A DNA stretch of 64,000 nucleotides, from contig JAAVVG010000022.1 of the NCBI GenBank assembly GCA_012976225.1, positions 186,001 to 250,000 on the forward strand, given 5' to 3'. Shown here in pieces: positions 37,153-49,417 of the stretch; positions within the stretch are counted from its first letter, which is position 1, and every line of letters begins with the position of its first letter. The position numbers were made by a program, and so were the translations under genes. The notes under the pieces are model-generated. The model was not told where the DNA came from, searched no databases, and saw nothing but the letters and a program-made list of their open reading frames with translations. The stretch comes from Golubevia sp. BC0850 (Eukaryota > Basidiomycota > Exobasidiomycetes > Golubeviales > Golubeviaceae).

Positions 37153-38683
37153 TCAGAGCGACTCTTTCGCGAAAAACAGCGCCTCCAATTCCTTCATCGT
37201 ATGTTCTGGAGAAGTAACAGTATGTCCAATAGTCCTCAAGTCTTCAAAGATTTCATGATCATTGCCTCCCTATTAGTTGACAAATCGCAAAAGAGAGAAA
37301 TCAGATCAAAAGGTCAGCAATCTACTTCCCTAACCTCACTCCACATCTCTCTTTCCCAAAATTCATTCAGGTATCACTGTTCGCATCTAACTCAGCTTTC
37401 TGTTCCTCTCATCTGACTCACCTTATAAGTCTTATCACCAAAGAAATGAATCTCCTTCCAACCTTTTTCCTCTCCGATCATTTCATTCTCGACATGTTTC
37501 AAGGCATAAGTCTTATCCCAACCGTTTGGGAAAATGTCAAATGAGATTTTCCCTCCGATACTGTATGTTAAAGGCCATTCCCTTTCTGGGAAGGCTTCTT
37601 TCAACTTTGAAATGAATTTGGTTCGGATGTTGTGTTTTTGATCGAAGAGTTCAAAGGCATTACGTTCTTCGATTCTGAGGAGTGCAGTTTCGATTGTGGA
37701 GAGAAGTAGGAAGAGATCAGAAGAGTCAGAACGAAGAGCAGGGGACGAAAGCCAAGGGTTATGGGTAAGAGTGGACGGAAGGGTCAGTGGGATGAGGTGG
37801 GAGAGGGAGATTTGAGGGTCGAATACTTACGAAGCGTTACGACCTATTGGTGAGACGTTGATCATTCCATTTCTGAATTCTACAAAGGTTCCTCTGAATA
37901 AGGAGAAGGGGACAGATGGGAGAGAGTCAGTTCTGGTAGGACGACAACAACACAACGCTTCCAAACCTTATCTCTATCAACCCTCTTTCTTTCCAGCTCC
38001 CCAGATGAGACGGGACAATGTCAATATCAAAATTCCTATCAGTCCTCTTTGCCAACCATGTTTCTCCTCAAAGAAGCGCCATGACCTTGCCTTCACTTCC
38101 TCTCACCCAAGATTGCCAGCAACATCCCCACTCTCTCATCTTCGTACACTCCTCCGTCGTAATTCCAAGCTTAACAAGATCATTTGGCCCCTATTAGAGC
38201 ATTAAGGCACACTCGAACATTCCCCAAAGCAACGACCTCATCATTCCAACCTTCTCTCTCCACCATGCTCACCCCATCCTTCACTCACCTCATAACCGGA
38301 ATATCCTCCATCTCATTAGCAATGTAATTCAAACAAAACTTGGCCAATTTCTTATACCTCTCTTCTCCCAGACTTTTGACGAAACTCTCAGAGCTCAATT
38401 CCTTCCCAAACCTATAAGCTGTCAATCCATTCTCAGCAAAGGAGTAATCGAAGAGATCAATTGGATCTTCGGCTCCTTTCGGTTGCAATTGTTCTCTGAT
38501 TTTTGAAAGATCTGAACCTCCTACGAATCCAATTGCGCACTCCTTTCGAAGACGTGCTAAGAGAGATAGCATTTCTGGTTTGGCTGATTGACGAGCTAAG
38601 GAGAGAGTTCCATCTACGTCAAAGAGACATAGTGTTCGAGGATGAGTTCTGGAAGTGAATGGTGTTGGTACTGGGGTGGTCAT
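37153..38683 (-). CDS. SEC53: Phosphomannomutase
   Basis: Exons 38683-38289, 37893-37831, 37674-37422 and 37269-37153 give 275 aa. A haloacid dehalogenase-type enzyme that converts mannose 6-phosphate to mannose 1-phosphate for GDP-mannose, feeding N- and O-glycosylation and GPI anchors. Landmarks: [14 protein letters not shown] (nucleophile Asp), [30 protein letters not shown], the substrate segment [39 protein letters not shown] and [18 protein letters not shown] (metal site). About 20 residues longer at the N-terminus than yeast Sec53. The ATG at 38683 is 185 bp from the divergent broken F-box gene. Confidence 0.96.
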
Positions 38684-38868
38684 GGTAGTTCTTTTGAAGT
38701 GAATTGAAGAGTTCGGGACGGTGAGAAAGTCTTATCATGGCAAGCTTACGACCACCAACCTACATTACATCACACGTGCTACAAGAAATCGTTTTCTTCT
38801 TTGTCTCTTTAAGGATAAAAAGATCCTTTCCATCAATCAAATTCCACTCTATCCTCAACCCCCGCAAG

Positions 38869-41212
38869 ATGCCCAAGAGACCCAGCCGAGATTCGCAATC
38901 AGAATCAGCTCCATCAAGCAAGCGCACCTCTCAACAGCAATACGCTGGCAGAGTTCAAGCCGCTCAGGATCCTTTAGGTAGACTTGATTTCAAAACAGCA
39001 GGGGAACTATGTACTCAAGTGAGTTGGATCGATAGAAGACCAGAGGAAAGAAGGGGAAAGAAAGGAAGGGTCTACTTTTGAAGAGATAGGTCGAACAGCT
39101 TGGAACATAAGCAGGCCTCAGCTGCTTTGACCGAAGTACAGTGTAGTCGTCGTCAGATTTTCAGCTTCGAATCGTCGCTCTGAGCCTTCTAGAAGAGCCT
39201 GCAGGCCTAGTGGAAATGATTGGGGAAGCTACAGAGGTCCGATGCTAGCTCTCTCGACGATGATGAAGTTGGAATCACAGCTTTTAGAACCTCTCTTTGA
39301 AGCAAACCGAGTTGTAGCTCGCTCTCAGTCCAAACTGCTTCGAATGGTGTTGACCGTCTCGTTTTCTTCCTCTCTTTGACCTCTCAGATGATCGATTCCG
39401 ACCTCTCAGATTCAGTAAAGCCTTTGATCATGAGAAGCATTTCTCTATAGAGAAGAGGCGATGCTCTCGGAGGTGTTAAAGATGCGGAGAGAGAGCGTTG
39501 GAGCAGGAGGAAAGTCTCCAGGTCAGTCGCAAGTTCTCCGGGTTAGTCATCCTGATCATCATCGTATCTCTAACTCCTTTGTCTCACAGACCCACTTCAG
39601 AGCGGCGTTCGCCTATCTAGGATTGGCTCTTCATCATCTGAAAAAGTCAGAAGCTTGCTACCGAAAGGATAACAGGATCGGGACCTCAGAAGCTCTCGAG
39701 ACAACTTTCAAGAATTTCAAGATCGAATCCAAATCTCTAGCAAAAGCAGAGCTCCCCAGTAGCTTTGGTAGAGTGTCTCCCGACATCTTTCTACAAATCT
39801 TCTCCCACGTAGACTCGTCGTTGCTTATCAGCTCGACAAGAGTCTCCAGAAGCTGGTCAGAGGCTATCCAAGGATGCACCGAACTCTTCTTCAACTTCGA
39901 GATGGAAGGGAAAGGTCAGAACATCTGCAAAGGATTGGAATTCTTCAACAGCAAATCCAACAACTCGATTTAAGGCATCAAGCTCAAGGTGCTAGACGTC
40001 AGTTTTTTCGACTCGGACGTCAAGCTTGCGAATGCCATCAGGCAATCTTCCAAAACTCTAGCAGTGCTGACCGTAGCCCACCGAAGTGACATGGACGAAC
40101 TGTTGGTCGGCGTGGTAGGAGACGAGTGTCACTTCCTGAAGGTGCTCGAAATCTACAGAGTGGGAGGGGATGCTTTAACCGAGCCACGCCGAAGGGGATC
40201 CAGAAGCTCAATTCAGTTCCCTTCTTCTTGGAAAGCGAGTCTAGATTCGCTGGTCTTCAAATCCGGAACCTATAATTTGGTCTGCAATCAAAGTCTTCTC
40301 AAGAACCTTCAGCACGCCAGACGTGTCACGATCAACAGTCTCAATCTCGGCGCCTGTTGGCTAGTGGACCTTCTGTCTTCAAATCCCAATCTAGAGACAG
40401 TTGAAGTACGAGAGCAGGTGGACTGAAGCTGGGAGGTGAATGAGATGAAACCGATGTTTCTTCCCAATCTTGTTCGACTCGTTCTGACTTCACCGCCACG
40501 CCCAACGCTGCAAGTCTCCGGTGCTCAACCTCCTTCGGAAGCAGAAGATCCATTCGCAAGTTACGCGCCTCCATTGATCCTTACTTCCAGCCCTTTCTTT
40601 GGGAATCTTCGGACACCCAAACTGGAACCTCTACAGCTTGTGGAGCTCGAGGAAAACGAACATCAAGTACTGAATTCGCTCTCCTGCATGGATCCAAACT
40701 ATGCTCCCGAAACGCTGAGTATCGCAGCTTCTCAAAAGGTTGTATTTGACAGCATAGACGCAGTCTCGCTGATCAAATCAATCCAAGACTGGGATAGACT
40801 TAACAGCCTGGGTCTCGCTGTCGCCACACAAGATTCAAGTACTGTCTTCTGCCAGCAACTCTTACCTCTCCTCACTCCGACGTCAAATGAGAGTACAGAT
40901 GCGGTCTACATAGAGATGGTGCCCCTCTCCAGTTTTTTTTGTCTGGAGTTGAAGACGGAAGGAAAAATTATAGGTGGGTCTCCTTTCATCTAATGCTTCG
41001 AACTGGCTCAGATGATCGCCGCAAGAAAGGCTGTTCATTCCGGCCTTTCTTTCGAGCAAGTGGCCAAGGAGGCTGGGAGTCAAGACGTCGAGGACTGGGA
41101 CGAAGAAGAGCTGGAAGGAGAGCCGTATCTCGAACCCTCAAAGCAATTTGAAGAGATCTACAACGTCACTACCAACGTACCACTGATGAGAAAGCGCTAT
41201 GCTGTTCGCTAG
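38869..41212 (+). pseudogene. Interrupted F-box / leucine-rich-repeat gene (Dia2/Pof3-like layout)
   Basis: An ATG at 38869 opens a clean first exon (38869-39018; ends before GTGAGT). The region to about 39460 lacks a continuous frame. From 39461 one frame runs to 41212 and is interrupted only by TAA at 39971, TGA at 40424 and TAA at 40991. It encodes a short TPR-like segment (FRAAFAYLGLALHHLKKSEA), an F-box (FGRVSPDIFLQIFSHVDSSL; SSTRVSRSWSEAI) and leucine-rich sequence (LKVLDVSFFDSDVKLANAI, MKPMFLPNLVRLVLTS). Intact relatives would be substrate receptors of SCF ubiquitin ligases. Three in-frame stops without GT-AG introns to remove them, and the eroded 5' part, argue for a pseudogene; frame conservation suggests recent decay. 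Confidence 0.68.
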
Positions 41213-42189
41213 CTTCGGGATACCCTTGACTTGTTCAAACGAAAGTGATGTGGGTGAGTCAAAGCTTCGCAGTCTGGTGCTCGGTTGAGATCGAAGTTGT
41301 CAGATTCCAAGGACTCATCTTTCCTCTCTCTTCTCTCGTCGCTTGATCTGGATTTCTAGAAAATGGTATTATGGAAGAGGTCTGTGGCTGCTAGGTACCA
41401 ACTCCAAATATCGAAGATTCATTCCCCCGCTTTGTTATCAGCGTCCCTCGACTTACTTGTTCTTTGAAACTCTTCCACTTACTGCTTTGTCTCTCATGAC
41501 CATTTTGTGCAATTTGGAAAGCATCTCATCAATCACACTTCGTTCTGTTCATTGCGAAGTCAAATCTCCCGACAGGAAGGAGCTGACCAAAGAATCGATT
41601 CGGAACCCATTTGCAACCTCGATCTCCTGCCCGAACAAACAAGACTTGCAGAAAGCCAGAGGATCAAGATTAGTGAGATTATGAAACACCAGAATCTTGG
41701 CTGCTTTTGTGCTTCGCATCTCTTCTGTGCGACTCTACCCTCACGAGTGGTAACTCGAAGAAGTGATCTTCAGTGGCCTCGCCTCTCGTCTCGCCATCTC
41801 TCTTTCCAATTTGTGAAAAAAAGAGTCGAGAAATTTTAGAGCTTCTGATAGAGGTAGCAGCTAGGTTGAGGGCCTATCAGCAACAAGCGCCGCCTTCAAA
41901 AATGTACTTTTGGAACAAGGGGGTGGATCTTTGACGTTCCCAGTTGCCGTATCACCAAGTATTAACATTTCAAGGAAATCCTGAATTAATTTAAACAGTC
42001 AGCGATGTTCTCAACATTGGACTTATGCATCGTCGAGGACTCTTATCATTCCGGAAAGGTTCCGTGGAGATATCACAAGACCAACCAAACTTTCTTCAAT
42101 CGTTTTCTTACTTAAATCCTCAGTACTGTTTCAGATCTCATTTTTCTTCCCATTTACCTCTTTCCCATCGTCCATACATTTTCAGCGCG
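41213..42189. other. Intergenic, no gene seen
   Basis: 977 bp between the F-box pseudogene and the N-demethylase-like gene. Open frames on the plus strand (41343-41839) lack start context, splicing and recognisable domains. The last 165 bp are in frame with the next gene and contain an ATG at 42025, so a longer N-terminus or 5' UTR may begin there. Confidence 0.45.
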
Positions 42190-44171
42190 ATGAGCAACTC
42201 TGGTGCTATCTCGTTCACAAATCTCTTATCTCCCGAACCTTCAACCTCCAACTTGCTCCTTGTCTTTCTTCTCCTCTCAATCGCTCTTCCCTTTCAATCT
42301 CTGATTATCTCTTTCTTCAAGAGTCAGATATGGCCTTCACTTGGCTTCAAACGCTCAAGGCAGTGCTACTCAAAGTGGTTCTACCTTCCAGACACTCAAC
42401 CCTGGCCGCTTCCAGAGCCAGTTTCAGATGATTTCCAACTCTCCAAGTCTATCGAACCCAAGTTCAGACCTTTCAAATGGGGTCCGACTTATACAATCAA
42501 CAGTGAGTGAGAGATAAGCCTTATCTCGCCAATGCAGGCTGGGTCAAAGTGTCTTTTTGTCTTCTCTTCGCTCATCTCTCGATTTCTATTGTCCTTTGAA
42601 TCCAAACAGTGGGGATTCGTCCCTTGAATCAGGCGCTCTGGTTACCGCTTCATTCCTCTTATCCTTCGTACATTAAACTTCGAGAAGCTAGGCATTCAAC
42701 TTATGGGTCCAAATCTTGTCAGATTCTACCTTCAAATCCAACTCAATCTGCTCCTTCAGATTACTCTAAGAACAGATTAGCAGCTCTAGAAGCAGCCAGA
42801 ACGATCTCAGCTTTCTTAGCGAACCGCTTCCCGAAACTTTTCAAAGTTTTCCCGGAAGGTTCAGAGAAAGTAGATGATGGCTGGGGAATCAAGAAGGTAG
42901 TCAGATTGGAAATCCTCGAAGGAAGGCTAGAAGAAAAGAGTTGGAATCTATTGGATGAGGACGAGCTTATCGAGAAAGAGAAGAACGGAGAGGCCATCGA
43001 CTGTCCAATGATGTGCGCAGGAGAATTGGTTCCTGATGATTTAGCCTTATTACTTCCAGATCCTCAATCTTCGACTCAAGAAGGAGTCAGTCCAGAGTAC
43101 AGATTAATCGCAGGTAGCATCTGTACCGCAGGATTTTGGAGACTCGAAGACAAGATTGGGACCACTCTGAGAGAGATTCACAGAAATGGTGACGTTCCTC
43201 AATATGAAGAGAAGTTGGAAGCCCCTATGAACAGATTCTTCAGCAAAATCCATCCCAACAAGCCTGTTGGTGAGTAAAATTTGAGACTGTCGGGTGTCGA
43301 GTCGTCTCTCGACGTCAACGTCGCCAGACCTTCGACCGACTGATACGCTTACCCTTCCCCTCGACTATCGACTCTTCCCTTCCCTTCACAGAGAGGAACA
43401 ACTACTTCTTTCAAATCTTCTCCGCTACCAATCCCTTAGATTCAGTGGCCAAACTTCTCGATGGGACTCTAATCCCAGACATTCTTTCCCACTCAGATCC
43501 AGCTTCTTCTCCAATCTCCGGCTTGTCATCTCAAATCGAAACTTCCAACTCTATCTCCAGTCAGATTTCTGGAAAAGAGGTCTCTGATCTAACAGAATTG
43601 AGTTGGTCTCATTCCACGAACGGTCCCGAATCGCTTTTCGATCAGAAACTCAAAGGTCCTCAGCAGTCGGATCTAGGTTCAGAAACCCAAGTACATCCCT
43701 TCGAGTCTGCAAAACCAGCTATAGATCCATCTGAAGTAGTCATGAGAACTGAGAGGCAGACGCTTAGAAGATTACCGAGAAGTGGGGCTGTTTTGTTTAC
43801 TATTCGGTGAGTCACCGTCGTTAGAAATTTCATCCAATTGCCAAATCACAAGGTCTCACTCAAAAGTTCAAGTCTCGAATCAAACATCCTCTCTCGATGA
43901 GAAGTCCAAATCGAGCCAATTGATTCTGATCCCCTAAAGCGCCCAAATTTCTAACCCCTGGATTCTCCCATCTCAATCCCCCTACCTCTCTTTCCTTCAA
44001 CCACCCAACCTCGATCTCTCCAGTACCTACTTAGTCCCAGTCCCTCAAATAGCTTCCGAACCAGGCTGCCCAGGTCGTCTAGCCTCCGCCATCAGATCTT
44101 GGTCATCAGACGTCAAGACTTATAAAGGAGGTGAACTGAACTCTACGAAGGAGTTCTACTACCTTACCTAG
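42190..44171 (+). CDS. Haem-dependent oxidative N-demethylase-like protein (DUF3445), membrane anchored
   Basis: Exons 42190-42502, 42610-43269, 43392-43806 and 44024-44171 give 511 aa. An N-terminal hydrophobic stretch (LLLVFLLLSIALPFQSLIIS) is a likely membrane anchor. The catalytic-type domain starts at PFKWGPTYTINMGIRPLN, with the M-G-x-R-P-L motif made across the first intron, and contains EYRLIAGSICTAGFWRLEDK and VPQYEEKLEAPMNRFFSKIH. The C-part has RTERQTLRRLPRSGAVLFTI. These are hallmarks of the DUF3445/HODM alpha-like family; the bacterial enzyme demethylates dimethylamine using haem. The fungal substrate is unknown. An S-rich insert of about 80 residues precedes the RTERQT motif. 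A start at 42025 would add 55 residues. Confidence 0.83.
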
Positions 44172-46144
44172 ATGAAGAACATAAGAAACAAGTTGGAAGT
44201 GGGATTTGCGGAGAAGAGGATGAAGAGAGAGGGAGAAGTAAGGGGGCGTATCCGTTTTGAGCCGTCTGAAGAGAAAGGGGGTTAGGAGTTTGGAAAATGT
44301 GAATCTGAAGAAAGAAATCGGAAGGTGGAGAGATTTTCTGAAATCGAGAGAGAAACAATCTATGATCAGGTTTTCGAGAACCTCTCCGAACAGGCGATAA
44401 TTCCTTCTTTGACATAGACCAAATCTCACAATCTGAATTCACATCTTTTCCTTAAAAAGTGAATTTCAAAGGATGAATTGGTTTGATTGAGTAAAAATAC
44501 ATATGTTGCAGTGGTAGAGGATAAGAACAAATGAAAGGAATAAATCCCAAGAGGGTAAGAAGAAAAACTCTGCAACTGCTCTGTCAAGCACAATTGAACC
44601 TAATTGCACCTTTTCAACAATAGCGACTTGGGAACGAGACAAATCCAGTAGAAACTTTACTTTACTCATCTCAATGATGATCAAACCTAGGTCTGTGTCG
44701 TCGATGTAAAGGCAAAAAAGAAAACTTGTCTTTCATTCGTCCATAAATTTCGCGACCTTCGCCTTGGGGACTATTCTCCGGATGATTCCACCACGAGCTT
44801 GAACCCCTTGAAGTTTTGAGGTTGAAACTAGCCCAAGTAGTTCACAGAGAGAGGGAGAGAATCTTGAGCTTGACGAAACCAAAGTTTGTTGAGGGAAAAA
44901 GAGAGGAGACCCTCATCGTAAACCTTGCTCTTCTTGCAGCTTTCTGTTACGGTAATCCCCAATGTATCAATTCCCATGATTTTCCAAAGAAACCCCTACC
45001 CTTTAATCTCCCAACCTCCTCTCTTGTTTGACTTCTCCCTCAACCTCTAACCAGCTATTCCAACTTTTCCTTGTTCGAATTCATCCTCTTCTTCTCCTGC
45101 TTTCCCAATCTCTTTCTCTTCCCGTTCTTCAACCTCTTCTCCCACCCTTCCACTTCTCTCCTCCTCAGCCTGATCTTTCTCAATCCTGAACCCTTTCAAC
45201 TTGTTAGCCTCTTCTTTCAGATCAGAATTTAGCTCCTGTCGTTGATCCTGGGGTAGGAAAGCGTCCATGGTCCTAATAATCAAAGCAAGATCTTCCAAGA
45301 GTGCATTTGTTGAGATTCGGAGGTGTCGGAGAGTTGTTGCTTTGAGGGTGCTGTGATGGGAGAAAGATAGAGAGAGGTGTAAAGAGACTGTCTTGATCTA
45401 ATTTTTCGAGTAGGCCGAGTAGATGGCGATAGTAAGAGTTCTGCAGCTCGATACGAGCTTAATCGTTTAGAAGATAGAGCTCAGAGATACGAGAAGTTTT
45501 GCAGGCATAAATGCAAATGGGAGATTGGACCTGTTCGCCATTCAATCACTCTGACTTCTCCTTCTTTTTTTCAGAGAATTCCTTTAAGCATCGATTTAAA
45601 CCCGAACTTGCCACCCATCCCCATGGATCTGCAAAACGGGTAGGGGAACTCACATGTTCAACAAAGCACCTTTCCTTTTCTGCACCTCTCCCGCTCCCTG
45701 CTGATGCTGATTTTGAATGTCAAAGACCTTTACAACGTCCATGGGCCTGAGTTCTCTATCTACTTTCAATACGCTAGCTGCATGTTCTGCCAGAGTTCGA
45801 GTTGGGAATGGAAGCGAAAGGTCCCTGTGGGTTGGAGAGAAGTGAGCTGACTACGACTGCGACTGCGACTGACACTGAGAGTTGACCTCTGCCATTAGAA
45901 AGCTGAAGTGATTTAACTTACACTGAATGCTTTAAATCTGTTGAAGTGGGTGAGATTGACGTCATCTTACAGATTCAACCTGCGGTTTGAAAGGAAGAAT
46001 AGACAATCTTCTTCTCGTCTACAAGTACACCCAATCAGCTCTACACTGAGGCCCCCTTTTCTCCTATTTCTAGGCATGAAAAATGGAGTTTCAGCAAGTC
46101 ATCACTTAAAATCATTCTTGCAGCTCAACTCAGCCATTCCAACC
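44172..46144. other. Poorly coding region with a possible coiled-coil gene remnant on the minus strand
   Basis: Nearly 2 kb without a convincing gene. On the minus strand 45350-45047 stays open and reads like protein (LRHLRISTNALLEDLALIIR, then MDAFLPQDQRQELNSDLKEE and a long E/K-rich helix), preceded by a cag acceptor at about 45353 but without an identifiable first exon. A second open stretch upstream (45450-45380) contains YYRHLLGLLEKLDQD in another frame. This could be an exon of a gene whose start I could not place, or a decayed coiled-coil gene. The rest, including 45860-45880 with a few GCGACT repeats, shows nothing. Confidence 0.4.
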
Positions 46145-47491
46145 ATGAGAAGAGGGGCAGTGACTTCTTCTCCAAAACTTCGACATGAACCCACAATCTA
46201 TGGAAGGATGAAATTAGGTCCTTCTACCTCTAGAAGCTTGTTTAATGTCTCAAGTCTATCTATTCTACCCCATTCTAGGTCAACTGCACATGCTAGTCCT
46301 AATCTCTCCAGGAACATCTCATCCAAACCAAAGTCCAATAAGTCTAAATCGGCCTCTTCTTCTCGATGTGAGTCCCTCTCTCTCTTTCTTTTTTATTCGA
46401 TCTATTCTTATACTTTATTAAACCTATTTGAACCATTTTTCTGAAGATCTCTCCTCTCCTTCTCCCAGACATGGCCCGACACCTTCGAGACCCCTTCGTC
46501 AAAGCTCGTCAATCAGCCTCAGAATCGGCATATCTCTCCCGATCGGCTTTCAAATTGATTCAATTGGATGAAAAGTATAAGCTACTCAAATTCAAGGGAT
46601 CCAAAACGTCAAAATCGAATCCTACCTCTCGGGACGGGGAGAGATTGAGAGTTATCGTAGAATTGGGAGCAGCTCCTGGTGGTTGGAGTCAAGTACTGGC
46701 GGAAAGAACTAGAAACAAATTTGAAACTTCATCAAAGAGACCAGCTAAAGGAGAAGAAGAAGAAAAAGAGGGGGAGACTAGAGATAGGAAGGGTTCTAAT
46801 GGAAAGAAAAAGACTTTCATCTTCGCTCTTGACATTTTGGAGATGTCTGGGATTGAAGGAATAGAGGTTTTGAAAGCAGATTTTTTGGAAGCTGAAACTA
46901 GAGAGAGATTGAGAGAAAGGATAGAAGAGGTCAAAAGAGGGGATGAAGATCGTTTGGGGTCAGAGTCGAATGAAGAGGATCATCAAGGCAGTAGTAGAAG
47001 TGGAACGAGTGGATCGGCAACTGGGAAAGAGAGATTGGTGGATTTGGTACTGAGTGATATGATGAGTGAGTAATTGAAGAGTCATGTTCACCTCTCTCTC
47101 TCTCTCTCGTGTTCCAATCTTGCCTCTCTGACTTCTCCCCATCCTTCTCCTTTCCCGACCTCTAATAGCCAACACCTCTGGCAACTCAACTCAAGATACC
47201 ACAAACTCACTCTCTCTCTGTCAATCTGCTTATAGTTTTGCGGAGAGGAATTTGAAACAGGGTGGAACGTTTGTGTGTAAATATTTCGAATCTCATGAAG
47301 CTGGAGAATTTAGAAGAACGGTTTTACAGAGTAAGAATAAGAGTAAGAGTGAAAGTGAAAGTAAAGAAGATGACGAAGGAGAAGAAGGAGGATTTGACGA
47401 AGTGATGAGTTTCAAACCTGAAGGAAGTAGGAAAGAGAGCAGAGAGATGTATTGGGTGTGTAAAGGTTTTAGAGGGGGTGGAGAGAAGTGA
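46145..47491 (+). CDS. MRM2: Mitochondrial rRNA 2'-O-methyltransferase (FtsJ/RrmJ family, Mrm2-like)
   Basis: Exons 46145-46367, 46469-47065 and 47169-47491 give 380 aa. The start is [20 protein letters not shown], a basic, Ser-rich presequence of about 70 residues that predicts mitochondrial import. The FtsJ domain begins [12 protein letters not shown] and [18 protein letters not shown] (first catalytic Lys), followed by the SAM site [33 protein letters not shown] (catalytic Asp), [11 protein letters not shown] (second Lys) and [13 protein letters not shown] (Glu), completing the K-D-K-E tetrad. E/K-rich and S/G-rich inserts make it longer than bacterial RrmJ (about 210 aa). Mrm2 methylates the large mitochondrial rRNA. 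An ATG at 46076 in the same frame could add 23 residues. Confidence 0.92.
47092..47108. repeat. (CT)n microsatellite in an intron
   Basis: A run of about eight CT units in the second intron of the MRM2 gene. Confidence 0.8.
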
Positions 47492-47628
47492 AGGGTTCCC
47501 TCAGAACTGAGCAATTGTGTATTTGTAAGAAGACAAATTATAGATATGATTGAATATACGCGAGGCATTTCTTAGCTCGACATAGGTATGGTGTGAGAGC
47601 TTTTTTTCAGGCGACACAACCACTCTTT

Positions 47629-49417
47629 TCACAACCTGGCTCTCAGATTATCTTCTCCATCTCCATCTGCTCTACCTCTCCCACTATCAGCTTTTTCAAT
47701 TTTTCCACCTCTAGCCATTTCTAAATGATGTTGAAATCCAAATACCTTTTCTTGATGTTGACTTAATTTTCCAAAGCCTTGAACTCCCATTCTAGCAGCT
47801 AACAAATCACCTAACAGAGGTAAGAATTTGAACCCATGACCTGAGTCTCCAGTTGAAATGAGTAAATTAGAATAAGAAGGATGACGATCGATTAACCAAT
47901 TCTCATCTTGAGAATCACTGTACCAACAGATGCGAGATTGAACGTTCAGAGTCTTTAAAGGTACTTTGGATAGAGAAGGATAGATTTGGTAGAGTTCTTT
48001 TAGCATGTCTTGTGTTTTGGAAGAAGGAATCTCGGATCTTGAAGATGAGGATGTGGATGAGGATGAAGCAGAAGGGAAACTTGGAGGTTGAATCTTAGAT
48101 GCTGTAACAACTCCTAAACTTGGTTTAGGTTCTTCATAACCTTCACCGTGAATTGCAATTTTCATAATACCATTTTCATTAGGTTCGAAAAGGTAGAATC
48201 CAGTTCTGAAATTCAAGACTACGGGTGTGTTCTTGAATTTTGAAAGTTGATCTTTGGGGATTTGAAGCGTCAAGACACATTGAGCTGAAGGAGCTGCAAG
48301 AGTCGCAATTTCATTTCTTAAACTTTCATTAAAGCCAGAAGTAGAAGTTAATTTCGACATGATTTCTTTACTCCAAGATCCAGTTGCAAGAATCACATTG
48401 CCATTATTCTTTCCAGTTAAAAAATATTGCTCTCCCTTAGTAGTTCTAACTCCTTTGACTTTCAATTTCCCATCTGATCCTTTCTCTTCACTTAAAATAA
48501 GAGACGCAACTTCTGAATCGCCATAAACCTTAACACCCAATCTCTTAGCCTCTTTCAAACAAGCCCGAGTCGCATTCCCAGCTTCTGCCCACCCAGCTCT
48601 AGGATTAATGTAAGCTTTTTGTCCATATTTATCTCCATTTCCAGCTCCATAACCTTCAACAACTTCTCCCAAAAACTTTCTACTGTTCTCTGGAAAGGCT
48701 TTCAAAGCTTCTGCTTTGTTCTTAATTTCCCAAGCCAAAGAGGGTAGGTCGCAGCCTTTTCGAGGGATTTCTGTAATTTTTGATGAAGCTTTTGAAGCTC
48801 GTGCTATTCCGGAAGTGACGTATTGGGAAGAGGTTTCTAGGAGAAGTTTGGAAGAGGTCGGGAAGAGTCCAGAACGAAGCAGAAGTCCTACTTCGTGATA
48901 GAATGGAGTATAAAGTGGATCGGTACGCCATAGTGAGATTGCTTGTTTGGCTAGGTCTGAATAATGCTCGTCCTGGAAGGTTACATAAGGTGAACGAAGA
49001 AGGTCAGCTTTCAGAGTCACAACTCGTCAAAAACGCTCGTCGATCTCTTCAAGTGCCATCTCTCTTGTTTGAAATCTGAAATTCAAGAGACTTGCGCGAG
49101 AAATCTTCACTCCCGAGCTATCGACACGATAACTAATGCGTCGAGGTCCAAGATTCTTCTTTCTTCTTCTTCGGTGTCTTCAGTCTTTAAGTCTTTGCGG
49201 CTTCACGTTCCTCCTTCTTTGTACTCTCAATCTCACCCACCTGATAGTCAGCTCGAATTATCTTGTTCAAATCGTGAGAGGCTCCATCAGGGGCCACGTA
49301 TCCATCTTGACTACGATCCAAGACAGTGACTGAATGGCCGGCTTTGACAAGTGCTAGAGCTGTCGAAGAGCCAAATACTCCTGATCCGATAATGATGAAA
49401 TCTGTGGGAGGAACCAT
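47629..49417 (-). CDS. FAD-dependent amine oxidase of the fructosyl amino acid/sarcosine oxidase family, with a C-terminal peroxisomal signal
   Basis: Exons 49417-49241 and 48972-47629 give 506 aa. The N-terminal FAD-binding fold is FIIIGSGVFGSSTALALVKA with Asp at the end of strand 2 (VTVLDRS). ASHDLNKIIRADYQ is a signature of fructosyl amino acid oxidases (amadoriases). Further motifs: INPRAGWAEAGNATRACLKE, GNVILATGSWS, RICWYSDSQDENWLIDRHP and STGDSGHGFKFLPLLGDLLA (C-terminal FAD and substrate site). The chain ends in ARL, which fits the PTS1 consensus. Such enzymes oxidise glycated or N-methyl amino acids with release of H2O2, consistent with peroxisomes. Two disordered S-rich inserts are present. 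Substrate not determined by sequence. Convergent with MRM2, 137 bp apart. Confidence 0.88.

Noticed and set aside
47830-47870. Sequence resembling the 3' half of a tRNA (TTTGAACCC)
   Set aside because: It lies inside a conserved part of the amine oxidase CDS and no acceptor stem or box A pairs with it.
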